Source: Linyphia triangularis (taxonomy: Eukaryota > Arthropoda > Arachnida > Araneae > Linyphiidae). From it: a stretch of 64,000 bases of DNA. Shown here piece by piece: positions 1 through 11,846 of the stretch. Position numbers and translations under genes: made by a program. Each line of letters begins with the position of its first letter. The stretch's first letter is position 1. The stretch lies in assembly GCA_963978545.1 (NCBI GenBank), contig OZ021730.1:12531796-12595795 (forward strand), in the 5' to 3' direction. The notes beneath the pieces are model-generated. The model had not been told where the DNA came from, made no database searches, and saw only the letters and a program-made list of their open reading frames with translations.

Positions 1-670
1 GTTAGTGCTTGGAAGAGTTAGTCGAAATTTTCAGAAATATAGTTGCCTTAAAAAGAAGCATTCCAAGTGAATTTGCTAGAAAACTTAATATTGCCTCACC
101 ACCATCTGTAGACGGAATATGTCTACCCTAGGTTTTCTTACATTTATGTTTATGTGATTGATTATCTTTTTTTTATATCTTAAATTTTTGGGAAGTTCTC
201 ATCTCACCTAAGCCTAACCTTAGTAGGGGAATATTAATTTTGAGACGGATCCTTTAATAGGATTACAAATAGAGTAGTCATTGCCTTTTCTACTGGTCAA
301 GTGTTGTTTCCCCCTTTTAACTGTTATAAACCAATGTTAAATAACCAATTACCTATTTTTAAGAATTGATTCAAGTGTTATTCTACATAAATAATTTAAT
401 TGCAAGCTGGATAACTGTAATCTATATGTATTTTCCCTTTAATAATATAAACTGGTTGCTCACGTAACTCTTTGTAGTGGTGTTGATTTCTTTTATTCTT
501 TTGGGGGGTACCTTGATCATGTAGGGGATTCTTTTCAGGTTTTGGATTGATGTGAGAAACTATACGGGATTTTCAGGTAGAGTAAAATATACACAACACA
601 TATACTTATAGTGAATCCAACAACCAATCCAACAACACCCAATTTTATGGGGATGGAGATAGCAAAAGCT
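1..670. other. AT-rich stretch without a recognisable gene
   Basis: No coding region, RNA gene or clear terminal repeat is visible. The segment near 432-490 (aaactggttgctc, then a run like gtaactctttgtagt) resembles 1795-1848 in the same orientation, so the two flanks of the Mutator-like relic at 676-1256 may belong to one larger repeat. This is a similarity by eye only. Confidence 0.4.
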
Positions 671-675
671 TCCTA

Positions 676-1256
676 ATGGTCCATGAGCAAGATCCATACT
701 CAGGAACGCCTAATGTGAAAAAAGAATGTGTGGGACATTATCAAAAGCGCCTCGGGACTGCCCTTCGCAAATTTGAAAATAAAAATAAAGGAACTGGTGG
801 AAAAGGAAAATTAACATTTTCAAAACTAAACAAAACGCAAAATTATTTTGGAATTGCTTTACGAAATAACACTAATTCTGTTGAGAAAATGGCAAAAATG
901 ATCTAGGCTGGTTTTTATCACCTATGTGCACAAGATTCGCATCCCCTCCATTCCAAGTGTCTAACTGGCGATAAAAGTTGGTGCTCGTATCAGCGGACAG
1001 CTGCAAAAAGGAAAACCATTTAAATACAAGAGGGGACCTGCCGATGGAAATTATGAAAGCAGTGAAACCCATCTACACCAGATTGACGTCTCCCAATATG
1101 CTGCGAAAATGTTTACATGGGAAAACTCAGAACTGCAATGAAAGTTTGCACGCACTTATTTGGAAGTGGTGCCCTAAAACAACATTTGCTGGCATAAATA
1201 TTGTGAAATACAGCATTTATGATGGAGTAATTCATTTTAATGCTGGCGCTGAATGA
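676..1256 (+). pseudogene. Mutator-like transposase relic (fragment)
   Basis: Two open stretches in different frames (676-906 and 978-1256) read as consecutive parts of one protein. The first holds KKECVGHYQKRLGTALRK, GGKGKLT and NYFGIALRNNTNSVEKM. The second holds LRKCLHGKTQNCNESLHALIW and ends in a segment like VKYSIYDGVIHFN. This order is typical of the arthropod transposase family annotated as Mutator-like (PF20700-type), which I recognise from family memory only. The frame changes and there are stops between the pieces, so it is dead. A related relic lies at 62690-63200. Confidence 0.55.
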
Positions 1257-1879
1257 CTGTTCACTGTGGAGGGATACCCTGGAGACTACTGACCAACTCT
1301 TCAATTGCAATAAGATTTTGCTTCTAAGCGACTTAAATTTAAAAGTCTCACCAACCTGTGATCTTCTGATCCTTTAAACCGAAGCTTGCAATCCCACATC
1401 TTAATGAACTTTAAAGTAATCCTGGACGTTCCACCTACTCATCATTTTGCAGCTGTCTTCCTCTCAAACACTGTTGACGAAGATGTCAACCCCAGGTTCC
1501 TTTCCTTAAATTTAACTAATGTAAACTTTTGAATTCCCGTTCCTATTTTTGGATTTTTAGTTTATTGAGTTCTCATCTCCTTTAAGTTTTTTCTTTTTGA
1601 TTTAGTTTTTCATTTCACTGAGTAGGATCTTATTTTGTTTTTCATGATTCTGTGCTATTTGGAAATTAAGTAAGTTTATAGAACTGTTAAACTGAGGTAT
1701 TTTGGCAGAAATTGCTTATTTTCTAGCTGGGGTGAGAGCTATTTTTCTTGATTTATGGACGTCTGGTAATGTAATGTAATTCCCTTTTTTTTTCTAATTA
1801 AACTGGTTGCTCCAGTACTTGTAGTTTGTATCAGTTCTTTCACTTAGGGAGATTTTTTTGTTGTAATGTTGGTTGTATT
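1257..1879. other. no gene seen
   Basis: Low-complexity T-rich DNA. The part at 1795-1848 resembles 432-490 (see the first entry). I see no coding region or inverted termini. Confidence 0.35.
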
Positions 1880-2045
1880 CAGATTATTTGGCGCCGTCAG
1901 CAACACGAGGGCTATAATGCACCGAAACATTTGTCATTAGACAAGCCAACATACATTTACAAACACCCATGCCTAACACAGGACTCGAACCCACAACCTC
2001 GCTGTATAGAAGTTAGGACGCTAACCACTATACCGTTTGTTAAGC
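1880..2045 (-). repeat. tRNA-derived SINE, family A, copy 1
   Basis: Read on the minus strand the copy starts with a tRNA-like head containing a box A-like TATAGTGGTTAGCG and a box B-like GGTTCGAGTCC, followed by a body (GGCATGGGTGTTTGTAAATG, then GTTGGCTTGTCTAATGAC) and a tail ending near GACGGCGCC. Further copies lie at 13283, 18922, 24352, 35440 and (head only) 62341. The head is a Pol III promoter in a SINE. It is not a functional tRNA gene, because the body follows without a tRNA 3' end. Confidence 0.8.
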
Positions 2046-2244
2046 TTTGTTGTAATGTGTTTACAGGCTTAATTTTTAAGATTGTAGAGTATTTTAGATA
2101 AATTGGCCGGCCACTGTACAGTCTTTAAATTTGTGTTGTGATATAACCACGACACTAATCGCAATAAATTGTGAAGTACGCCTGATATTATATTTAATAA
2201 GGGAAAAATGTTTAAGTTTGCTTCAAACAAAGAATTTATCTCTG

Positions 2245-3480
2245 GGCGGATAAATGATTCCATTTACAGGTCGTTCTTTTCAGCAATATGTGCCAAGTAA
2301 ACCCAACCCTGTAGGAATAAAAAAAAATTGTATTGTCTGTATGTGATGGGTTGGTGTAAGATTTAGCAATTTATGATGGAAAAGGTTGTGTTTTTGCAGA
2401 GGATATGCTTATCTTTGGGTTAGATGGAGGGATTGCCTTTCTGAAAGTGTTTACCAAGATACTTCTCATATCTTGTACACTGACAGGTACTTCACAGGTA
2501 TCAGCTGTGCAGATTACCAGTTGAATCCCCATATTTATATAGTTGAAACCGCAATGAGTAATAGGCTACAAAATGCTCAAAACAAGTTGAAAGCTTTCAA
2601 AGAGGGGCGAGTGATTTTTGATTATAAAGAAGGGGATATCAGTCTGTACCTTGTAGTCATATTATTCGAATGACAACTAAACTGTGCCCAGATCAACAAA
2701 TCTGAATAGATTTCGTTTTGGTTATCATTACTCTCCAATGATGTTTTACATTTGATCGCATGAGAACCAGATGACACTGCCGACAATTATGATTGCATAA
2801 AAGAACTCTTGCTGCAAAAGTTGCAGAATACTTGTTGAATCACCATATTTATATGGTTGCTACAGCAATGAGTAATAGGCTACAAAATGCTCAAAACAAG
2901 TTGAAAGCTGAAAAAGAGGGCCGAGTGGGATAAAATTGTCAGAAGTGATGATAAAATGTGCATTGTCAAATGGAAGGACAATAAAACGGTTAACCTTTTA
3001 ACCACTAGTATTGGCAGTGAGCCTGTCTCGAGTTGTAAGGAAGAGAAAAAGAAGGTTGACGTATCTCAACCAGCAATTGTCAAGTTCTACACCACTACAA
3101 TGGGTGGTACTGACCTTTGCGATAGGTATTTGGCTTACTATCGGTGAGGGGTGAAAACCTAAAAATGGACAGTTTGAGATCTTACTTATTTTGTGGACCG
3201 CATTATTTCAAATTGCTGGATTTAATATATTCGATATTACAAACAAAATAGGTTTAAAGCGTACAAATCCCTCATAGAATATCGAATGCTGGTTGCTTCA
3301 GCACTTGGCAAGTATGAAAACAATGTTGTGTGACAAAAAGGGCACCTAGGTTCTCTGAAAGTTTCGATGATGAACAAAAGCGTTCTGGGAAGTAGTGATT
3401 TCACAGCCATATAAAGATATTTGACTTGATGGTGTAAATTATTTGCTATGATTAATGGATGACAAAAATGCACCCACAAA
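2245..3480 (+). pseudogene. piggyBac transposase relic
   Basis: Broken pieces in several frames match the catalytic core of piggyBac/PGBD transposases in order. They are QQYVPSKPNPVG near 2280, ILYTDRYFTGISCADY near 2472-2518 (second catalytic Asp region, TD kept), MCIVKWKDNKTVNLL at 2956, and TTTMGGTDLCDRYLAYYR near 3094-3147 (third Asp region). The segment ETAMSNRLQNAQNKLKA occurs at about 2550-2600 and again at about 2855-2910, so the relic is internally duplicated or chimeric. Many stops make it nonfunctional. Confidence 0.8.
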
Positions 3481-4540
3481 ATGCAGACTGTGGTACGTAT
3501 TGTGTGTACTAAAGAATAATTGTTTTAAGAAATGCCACAAGAAATACAATTTAATTTTTCAAAATGTATATTAAAAAGTTGAAAATGATGCAATTGCTGT
3601 CTTTTGAAGTAAACTAATTTTTATTTCTTAATCATTGATAACTTTTTGTGCTTTGTACTATGCAATATAAATGTTTTAAATATATACTTTGTGGATAAGC
3701 ATGTTTATTCAATGCTTTATATTTGGAAAAATAAAAGAGCTGCTTTTTCTCGATTGAATCCTGAGGTAAACATATGTGTACTTAAAATTACTATCCCTGC
3801 TGAATGCCCTCAAGAAAAAAAACCTCATTATAATCTAGAGACACATTAGAAGCATCTAAACTGAATATTTTTTTTAATACTTTTAAAATCTTTGGATATG
3901 AAGATTTTAAAACAGCCAAATTGTAAAAATGAGGAAAATATATATGCAGCATTACATTGAACGACAAAAATGGCTGAACAAGAATATATTTGTACACTAA
4001 TGTGTGTACAGAACAGTGGTACAGCTAGAAATTTTTTATGAGCCAAGTTTTAGGCAAATTTAGTCTCCTAAAGTCCATAAAAAATAATAGAATTGAAGAA
4101 AAAGTGGAACTTCTCAGAAAAAAAGCGGAAATTCGAGCAAACACAGAAGATTTTCACCCTTATAATTTATAGCTTTTTTTTTTATGGTAGAGGTAATTTT
4201 TACAAAAATGCAAGAATTTTTATAAAATTACAAGAATAGTATGCAAAAAAACCTTTATGTATTATAGAGAATGTACTTAAAAAAAATAGGTTTAACCTAT
4301 TCCATATTATAACTAAGAAATTGTTATTTAGTTATGAAAAATGAAGACACAATATTTATAAGTTTGTTTTTTCAGCATTGATGTATTGTTAGTATTCAAG
4401 TTTCAAATATTACTAACCTCAACCAAGTCATTCAAATCAAGTCATCAACCATTTACATTTTACATTAACAATACTAGAAGGTTTTATGCAAAAAAAAACC
4501 AAATATTTGTAAGTCAATAAATATTTTGGCTTTTCTTTTC
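3481..4540. other. no gene seen
   Basis: AT-rich DNA with A/T runs. Short open frames here have no recognisable motif and look like chance. Confidence 0.4.
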
Positions 4541-4544
4541 AGAC

Positions 4545-4740
4545 CTGTATGAGATGGATCGTAAAGCAGTGATGAGTACTGATCAGATGCAGAGCATTCT
4601 ACTGATTATACGGACAGGTCAAACAGGAGAGTTTCTCCCACCGAATGTAATTTTACAGCCAATGGACCAGGTGTGCAAGATATGTTCACCAACTAAGGAT
4701 AAACAGTCAAAATTGACAATGCAGGAGGCGGGTTGGTGAT
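4545..4740 (+). pseudogene. pogo/Tigger (CENP-B-like) DDE transposase fragment
   Basis: A 61-codon open stretch from 4554 contains GEFLPPNVILQPMDQVCK, which is the signature near the last acidic residue of pogo/Tigger transposases (usually FLPPN-T-SLIQPMDQGV). Nothing upstream continues the domain, so only a short piece survives. A Tigger N-terminal piece lies at 53236-53890, far away and not obviously the same copy. Confidence 0.6.
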
Positions 4741-5697
4741 TCTGGGTTGTTGGGGGGAAAAAAAGACTTGCAATATGGGATTGGAATTGAAAGAAAGCAC
4801 AAGATTATCACGGCTGAGAAATGTGCCCAAAGTTAATATACTTTTATGTGTTTATTAAACCTATAAAGTCAAGTGAACAAAGTGTAGCCTTTCCTTGCTT
4901 AATGATTTTAGTTCTGTTAGTAAAATTTTAAAGGTCGGTCGTTTGTTGAAATACAATCATACTTCCTTTCCACAAGCAAGTGCCGTAATGGAGATATTAA
5001 TCTTCATTACTTATATGAGTGGCAACACTTTTCGACTTCTTTACAGCCTTGATTGTATATATATATATAAACGGATACTAATGAAGTCCGTGTGTAGGAT
5101 CGATCGATCGCTGAACCATGCTCTGCTACTAGGTGGATTGAAATATGCTTCTAAAGTATGATTATGCCAGTTCGGTATGTTTAAGTTATATTGGTTTTTA
5201 TTTTAAGGAATGACAACTCAGACTGAGTTGCTTCGAATAAAGATTGTTTCTACATATTGGTCTTCTACTTCATAATTGAAACACAACACTGCAAATAATC
5301 CTCTACAAGTTCAAGGTCCAAAAACCTGTGTATAGAAGAAATAGCATGCATAAGGCAAAAGCAACTTGTGCGCAAATCCTTAGTGTGTGACTAACAATTT
5401 CAAGCACAAATATAGAAAGGCGTTTTTGCAATCATGGGTTTAGAACTGGAACTGGAGAAGCTTTATGAAAATTGATATTCTAGGTGCAATGCATTTGTTG
5501 ATACGTGATAGGAATGAAGTTAAAAAGACTATAACTGAAGCATTTTAACATGCAGGTTTTATTAACAAAACCACTTTATAACTGAAGAAACTCAAGAAAA
5601 TCTACCCACGAGAGATGAGTTATAAATAAACTCCAACTAAAGAAACCTATTGTTGCACGATTGGTTTAGTTTATATGCTCAATGGCCTATTTTTATA
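4741..5697. other. no gene seen
   Basis: No coding motif. There is a (TA)n run near 5058 and a gatcgatcgatcg run near 5099. Confidence 0.4.
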
Positions 5698-5832
5698 CAT
5701 GTCAGCTAGTCAGGCCAGGATCTACAGCTTAATGCGGATTCCGAACCACAACGAATATCCATGCCTAACCCGGGATTCAAATACGGCACCTTTGGCATGC
5801 AAGGTCAGAGCGCTAACCACACAGGCCACATA
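5698..5832 (-). repeat. tRNA-derived SINE, family B, copy 1
   Basis: On the minus strand: TGTGTGGTTAGCGCTCTGACC (box A-like), TTTGAATCCCGGGTTAGGCATGG (box B-like), then a body with GTGGTTCGGAATCC and TTAAGCTGTAG. The body differs from family A. The same head plus body occurs on the plus strand at 17848-17990, which confirms it as a repeat family. Confidence 0.7.
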
Positions 5833-6568
5833 GCAGCTTGAACTTTCATTTCAAGACTTTTTAAATGTGGAGAGATATGTTTGCATGGAAAATGTATCAG
5901 ATAATGAAATTAACGAAAACTTAACAAACAAGAATGAAAAAGAAGTTTCAGATTTCGAACACAAAGAATATAAGATAACACAATGGCTGTCTGGAAACAA
6001 AAAAAAAGTCCTTGCAGTCAAAGATTTTTTTTATAGGGGAACAATAATTGTGTAATGCTTTTTGAACATCGATGAAGTAAAAACAGGTATGTGTTTCAAA
6101 ATGTTATTTTAAAACAGTAAAGGTACAGTAAGAAAAAATTGCTTAGTAATTTAGTAACCTGTCAATCCTCTAGAAAAACATCAGGACAATAGGACATACT
6201 AAACTACTTAAACTACTTATAACCTTTACAGCCGCAACACAATTCATAATTATACAAAATATATAAATGAACTCAATAAAGTAAGACATAGTACAGCTTC
6301 CAAGAATAAAAAAGCGCTGAATTTAATGCTGAAGTGATAAAAATCATTAAAAAAAACATGAAATTTTGAAAAAATTTTAAAAGTCAAACAACTAAAAAAA
6401 ATTATAGTTTATTGACAAACAGGTAAATTTAATAAATCAGGTTTTCAAATTTTAAGCTACATTCAAGTACTGAAATGTTGACCAAAAAAAGCTAAAATAG
6501 GTGTTTCCACTTAACTGTACCATGTCCGAAATTAACTTATTTTGTAATGATAACTAATAGTAATCTAC
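5833..6568. other. RRM1 intron part without other features
   Basis: This lies downstream of the last RRM1 exon visible in the window. I searched the minus strand for the next conserved RRM1 blocks (NPHLLKDL, WEISQK) and did not see them here or further left, so the gene probably continues beyond position 1. The 62-codon frame at 5867 has no recognisable family. Confidence 0.4.
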
Positions 6569-6704
6569 CTGAAATTCACCAGATAAAACTCTTCTTGAAT
6601 ATATATTACTTGTATAAGGCTCAATAGATTCATTGTTGCCTAAAATTTGAGCTGTTGATGCTGTAGGCATAGGAGCCACTAATAAGCTATTTCTTAAACC
6701 ATAC
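6569..6704 (-). CDS. RRM1: ribonucleotide reductase large subunit, exon 9 of 9 visible
   Basis: This exon encodes [20 protein letters not shown], then [15 protein letters not shown] and VLSGEFQ. The MPTASTAQ block is the conserved loop of class I ribonucleotide reductase that binds substrate phosphates near the active site. The acceptor is ATTCCAG before 6704 and the donor is CAG|GTAGAT after 6569. The first base completes a Lys codon begun in the exon at 7843-7919, and the exon ends in phase 0. The next exons (C-terminal quarter, including the swinging-arm cysteines) are not seen. Confidence 0.93.
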
Positions 6705-7220
6705 CTGGAATATTAATTACAGTGATCTATGTAAGTAATACAATGAAACATATAAAGTGAAAGCATACAAATAAAACACAGTTAAAGAATTAAAAGTTTA
6801 ACAAAATTTCTTAGTTGAGTTTTAAAGAATTCAACATTGTCAAAAGTTGTAAAATGCTGCAAATGTCAAATTAAAATACATGCATGGTATATTTTATCAA
6901 CAACTGCCCAATCAAGCATGTTAAGATATTCAAAATAAGCATTAAATTAGAATGCAAAAAAAAGTAAGAAATTCAAAGGTATGTGTCAGCAAAACTCTGG
7001 TGCACCTGTTTATTAAGAAGAAAAAAATGATTTTAGAAAAATATTCAAAATACAATTTAAATCTAATTTTATTTCAAAATAAATTTTAAAATTTTTATTT
7101 AACAGTACTGAACAGTTTTAATTAACTCATAGCAGTTTAAAAATATACCTCTCCAAAATGTTTAATGCAATACATGCAAATCATTTAGATAAATACTGCT
7201 GCTCGTTATGTTCGCTAATA

Positions 7221-7634
7221 CAGAGTGGCCACCAACTTCAGACAAATTTCCCTGACAGATTTCTAAAAAATTCCCTGGATATTATGGCAAACTTTTTTTT
7301 TTCTAAATTCTCTAATTTTTCCAGATATGTAGACACCCTGATCAAAGAGATGCCATTTTTTTCTTGGTAGTTTTGGTGGTAATGAAAAGTTCAAATTATT
7401 CCATAACTTGAAACTTCTAACGATTACCACCACAAATCTCCAAGTAAATGGCGCCAAAATACGGATGAATGGGGAAACATATGCAACTTCAAAACAATGA
7501 ATGATAGTGAATTTCCCTGATTTTCGTAAAATTAAAAAAATATATAATAAATAAAAACGATATTTCCCTGATTCTTTCCAGAATCAGAAACCTCCCTGAC
7601 ATTTCCCTGACTTCGAGGTTCTGTGGCCACTCTG
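7221..7634. mobile_element. MITE, CAGRGTGGCCAC terminal repeats, copy 1
   Basis: The element starts CAGAGTGGCCAC and ends GTGGCCACTCTG, a perfect 12-bp terminal inverted repeat. It is flanked by the 5-bp direct repeat taata at 7216-7220 and 7635-7639. The inside has no coding capacity but shares many blocks with 34837-35237 (TTTCCCTGACAGATTTCTAA, GACACnCTGATCAAA, TTTCCCTGACTTC). Both copies sit in RRM1 introns. It is a nonautonomous DNA transposon of undetermined superfamily. Confidence 0.85.
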
Positions 7635-7842
7635 TAATAGCTGGAATGGTAAATGAAATTCAAAGAATTTCCGGACATGATGGAAAATATTTCAAGGTAA
7701 ACCCCACAACTATAATTTTCTTTGCATTTATCGATAGAGTACTCATTACTTTCAAAAGTGTGGAATTCAACCTTTTTGCAGAGCTCTTTTTTATGTCTAA
7801 TAAAAAAATATTAATACCACACAAACACAGAATATTCCTTAC

Positions 7843-7919
7843 TTCTTTATATTTTCCTTTAAAGCTGTCCAATCCCATCTCTCTGAAGGAGTGACATTCC
7901 ACATGTCATACTGAAGAAC
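7843..7919 (-). CDS. RRM1: ribonucleotide reductase large subunit, exon 8 of 9 visible
   Basis: A 77-nt exon encodes VLQYDMWNVTPSERWDWTAL and KENIK plus two bases of a Lys codon. The acceptor is CTTAG|GTT at 7919 and the donor is AA|GTAAGG at 7842. It matches the RRM1 block that follows SKGILQYDMWN in vertebrates. It is too short for an ORF search and was found by scanning for the conserved block between the neighbouring exons. Both phases fit exactly. Confidence 0.93.
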
Positions 7920-9112
7920 CTAAGTAAGAAACACAAGATCAAAATTTTGTTTTATTTTTAAATAAAAGTAGAGAAATATCATGAAAAACAATACCATTCT
8001 TTCAAAAATTTAAGCTCGGATAAATAGTTAAAAAAAATATTTAGTTTTTCTCTTTGCGATTTGGCGAGAAAAAGATACTTTTGTGTGTGACGTCAATGTG
8101 CAGATGATGAACCAGTCTAAAACATGTTTTAGACGAAGCTCCCCCTCGAATTTTCGACCGAATCTATGCGTATCTACATCACGGTTTTTAATGCATTCTT
8201 GGTCAAATGACTTTTGTTTTGATTTCAAACTCGATTTTTGATTAATTGAAAGCTTAAAGATAAAAAAAAAATTGCACTGCTAAAATATATTTTTTGGATA
8301 ACATTAGAAAATACAAAAAATATTCATTTTCCTCACTTATGCAAGTTCCTCATTCAAGATTTGAAAACATTTTTCTAAAAAAAAAGTTAAAACACTATTT
8401 AAGGATTCTTTTCAAGGATAGTACTTGAACTACAGAAAAATTGCTTATCAAGATATTTTAAGTGTTTGAAGATCTTTGATATTTTGAATTTCAGTTTTTG
8501 CCAAGAAAACATAATGAACAAGTTATTTCCAAGAAAAACAAATCGGACCAAAAACTTTTACTAAATCCTTATCTTTCCTGAATTTTCTGAAAATTGGATT
8601 CTTTTCAATTTTTCAAAAAGATAAAATATTTTAAAAGTAAAAACAAACAGAACTAATTTTAACAGAAAAATAATATGTTATAATGAAAGAGAACACTGTC
8701 CATTATAGCAAGAAATATCAAGGTTTTCAAAGATTGCTAGATTTTTACTGACTTTCATAAACGTTTCAAAGTTTTCAAGCACTCTTACAAACCTTTCCAT
8801 TGCTTTGAATATGATACAATTGATAGGTTTTGAAAGTCAAACAAAATGTAAAATTGAAACCATAAACAACATTTAATTGATCTATAGCATTTGATTTCTA
8901 TATATAGATCAGAATATACTGAAAGCAAAGCCAATTTTCATTTTCAATGTTTCTCAATTTAATAATATTAAAAAAGCTTTCATAATTTTATTCACAACAT
9001 ACTTTTGATTAGCATATATATTAAATTAGGTAATATATATTAAATTTATAATAACTGATAAATAAATTGAAGATAATTCATTAAAAGTATAGAAAAATCA
9101 ATATATCTATAC
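7920..9112. other. RRM1 intron without other clear features
   Basis: The intron is AT-rich. A perfect 20-bp palindrome lies at 8115-8134 inside a locally less AT-rich block (about 8040-8220), which may be an old insertion. No coding motif is seen. Confidence 0.4.
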
Positions 9113-9334
9113 CCCTTCTGAGGCTGGAGAGCCTGGATAAGTCTTGTATGTCCCAAATTTCTGTGCCAATTCACAACTTGCTTCCAGAGCAGCATAATAG
9201 ATGGTTTCAAAAATGTCTCGGTTTAACTGTTGAGCTTGTTCACTATCATAGGGAAATCTCATTAGAATAAAAGTATCAGCCAAGCCCTGGACACCAATAC
9301 CCATTGGACGATGGCTTTTGTTGGATTTTTCTGC
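9113..9334 (-). CDS. RRM1: ribonucleotide reductase large subunit, exon 7 of 9 visible
   Basis: A 222-nt exon in phase 0 on both sides encodes [54 protein letters not shown] and [20 protein letters not shown] is one of the most conserved blocks in class I reductase large subunits. The acceptor is TTTTCCAG before 9334 and the donor is GGG|GTATAG after 9113. The Val following GSPASEG comes from the next exon. Confidence 0.97.
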
Positions 9335-11699
9335 CTGGAAAAGACATTTAAAAAGAAACTATATATTTAACTTTATTTTTTACAAATCTTACCAAAAAAA
9401 ATTAAATTTGATTGAAATCACGAAAGGAAAACAAATTATAGAATAGAATGCAGAGTTTTTGATAAGATTTTTTTTTATATGTTATTCTATTTTTTTTATG
9501 TTAGTCTAGAAAATGCATGCCGAATAAAACTTTTAAATGCCCGAACATTTCCTTCGTATTCATGTATCTAGTACTAAAAAATCAAAAAAGAATTGTTGTT
9601 AACAACATATTGACATTGATCTATGCTTACATTAAAATGAAATAAGCAAAGATACTATATTAAAAATATTTTTTACATAATAAAGTCCCTGATTTTGTTG
9701 TGAAAATACAAAATATTTATCTTTTGAAAGATAGTTTTGATAAAAATATTTACATGTCCGGCCGGGCATGAATGAGAAAAAAATACATGCCCGATCTGAA
9801 TTTTTACATGCCCCGGGCATGTCTGGCAATATAATTTTCGAGCTCTGTTTCAAACATTAATTTATATGATGAAATATCACAATCACTCGCTGTTATGTGT
9901 TAATATTAGCCTTCTAACACATCAAAATAACAATTTCTTTGATTATTAAGCAGACAATTCTGATATCTAGTCATAGTCATAGTCAATGAGGAGGTCAGTT
10001 GAGCCTAGGTGCTGATTCCACTTCTGATATCTAACTTCAAAAAGACAATCCTATATCTGCATAATTTCTTTGTAAATAGCAACCTGTATTGTTTTTCCCA
10101 AAACATTTTTATGAATGTAAGCAATCAATATAAATTTGCTTTGAGTATTTTCGCTTTTACAGGGTGGTCAGCATAAAAGGCGCTCCAGATTATTTTGAAA
10201 GATAATTTTGAAATTGATCATTTGGAGTTATGTTTAGCAATCTGAAATGCAGGGCCGCTTTTACGCTGGTCCCCCTGTAATTTATTTGCACTAAATTGTT
10301 CTGAGACTTTCATTCAAGCTACAGTAAATACTAAAACAATTGTTTAAAACATTTTTTTTAAAAATGCAATTTTAAATATGCTGCTTTTGTAGAGTATAAA
10401 TGTTACACAAGTTCTTTCATAATTTTGTGCAATATTGGAAATTAAAACTCCAATGTTTTAATGCTTAAACCAAAAAAACAAATGTTTTTTAATAGCTGCA
10501 ACAAATTAAATTTCCTTGCGATACTTCAATCCAATTGGTTTGAAAGTAGACCTGAAAATATCCAATCGCCACAGGTCGATTAAACAGTGTGATGAGGCGA
10601 CTAAACAAACTAATCAATCGGCCACCTTTCTTTTCTCCCCTCCATTACGATTGTTTTTTAATCGTTACCGAATATACCAAAATTTCCAAATCAATGAAAA
10701 TCTCCCTTCCCTTTCTTGAAATGATGTAAACACGTGCGTATACGCTGTTAAAATCCATTCATCCACAATTTGGATTCATGAGTTGACATGGTGGTGACAG
10801 AACTGGGAATTCAGGAAAATCAGAGAAATGTTTGAAAATTCATTCTTCTAGAAAAATTGGGAGTGTTTGAGTTTCTCTTCTTGCATTCCCTGTGGGTGAG
10901 GCTGCCGCCTTATTGTTAAAAAAAATCTTCAATCTGACTGCATCCATTAAAAACATGATTATTTTTCTTCTTGTCTGGCGTTCTTCTCAACAAAATATAT
11001 TAGAGCCCTTATTTTATTTGCGTATTATTTCTGTTGTATTTTTAGTCATCCTATAACTTTCAAGCGCGGCTACCAATAGCCTTACTGTTAAAAACAATTC
11101 TGAAACTTCAATCTGACTGCATAATTTACAAGGCATGATTCTTTTTCTTGTTGTCTTGCATTTTTGGTCTACGAATATATTAGAACACTAAATTCCTTAA
11201 TATATCAAATTGATTCAGTCAGATTGTTTCGTTTTTATTAACCCTTTAGAGCGCTATTTTACAGATGCGTAACAAATCTATAGGCATCAATAAGTGAAAA
11301 GCTTAAATCCTGTACTTCTTTTTTTTTTGTACTTTCATTGACGTTTTATTAAACACAATTAACTTAGGTATGTGTTTTTGATTTATATATTTAATACAAA
11401 TCAAATAAAGAATTTAAACATCCTCCTCCAAAAAAAAAAAAAATTTTAAAAATGCGCTACTGCATACATTCAGGTAAAAACCCAACCTCCACTTCTCTGG
11501 CTGCACCACTGGTAAAAAAAAATAATCTGCAATAAAGTGGCTACAAAACTAAAAGTGCCTACCTGCCACTGGCTACTACTTGAAAATTTCAATTTTCAGG
11601 TCGATTTGAAAGTATTGACAGATTTATTAAATTTAACTATTTTTATAGCCATCTATTCAATGAGTAAAATACACAGCTAAATATAAAAATAAAAATTAC
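9335..11699. other. RRM1 intron, 2.4 kb, with small repeats
   Basis: No coding region is supported. The 67-codon frame at 10516 has no family signal. A short MITE lies at 10160-10277. The stretch 10925-11010 recurs imperfectly at 11100-11190 (both with CAATCTGACTGCAT, CATGATT and ATATATTAGA), a local duplication of about 180 bp spacing. Near 9740-9825 several CATGCCCG/CGGGCATG motifs cluster, possibly the ends of a decayed transposon. Confidence 0.4.
10160..10277. mobile_element. short MITE with imperfect terminal repeats
   Basis: The left end CAGGGTGGTCAGCATAAAAG pairs imperfectly with the right end, whose reverse complement reads CAGGGGGACCAGCGTAAAAG. The element is 118 bp and flanked by TA on both sides, which would fit a Tc1/mariner-type nonautonomous element. 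No second copy is seen in the window. Confidence 0.55.
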
Positions 11700-11846
11700 C
11701 TCAGGAACAGGATAATAGGTAATGTCAATCACTTTATTCAGATTATGAGTGATTACTTTTGTCACTTGTCTTAACTTTTCAAAGTCAAATGATTTATCCC
11801 GCACATATTTATTGAGAGCAATGGATGCCAAATTACAAACTGCAAC
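11700..11846 (-). CDS. RRM1: ribonucleotide reductase large subunit, exon 6 of 9 visible
   Basis: A 147-nt phase-0 exon encodes [36 protein letters not shown] and YYPVPE. The Cys in VCNLAS is the second member of the active-site disulfide pair that is reduced in each turnover (Cys444 in human numbering). The acceptor is TTTTAG|GTTGCAG at 11846 and the donor is GAG|GTAATT after 11700. Confidence 0.97.

Noticed and set aside
1826..2101. Open frame across SINE copy 1 (and the similar frames at 13270-13530 and 18808-19053)
   Set aside because: The shared peptide comes from reading the SINE body backwards. The copies are repeats with a Pol III-type head, not protein genes.
5051..5113. Simple repeat (TA)n and gatcgatcgatcg as a regulatory array
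   Set aside because: They are short, isolated low-complexity runs without further structure.
7660..7902. 80-codon minus-strand ORF overlapping RRM1 exon 7843-7919
   Set aside because: It is in another frame than the conserved RRM1 block. The spliced exon explains the conservation.
10516..10719. 67-codon protein gene in the RRM1 intron
   Set aside because: No family signal, AT-rich context, and no start context or neighbours that support it. Best explained by chance.
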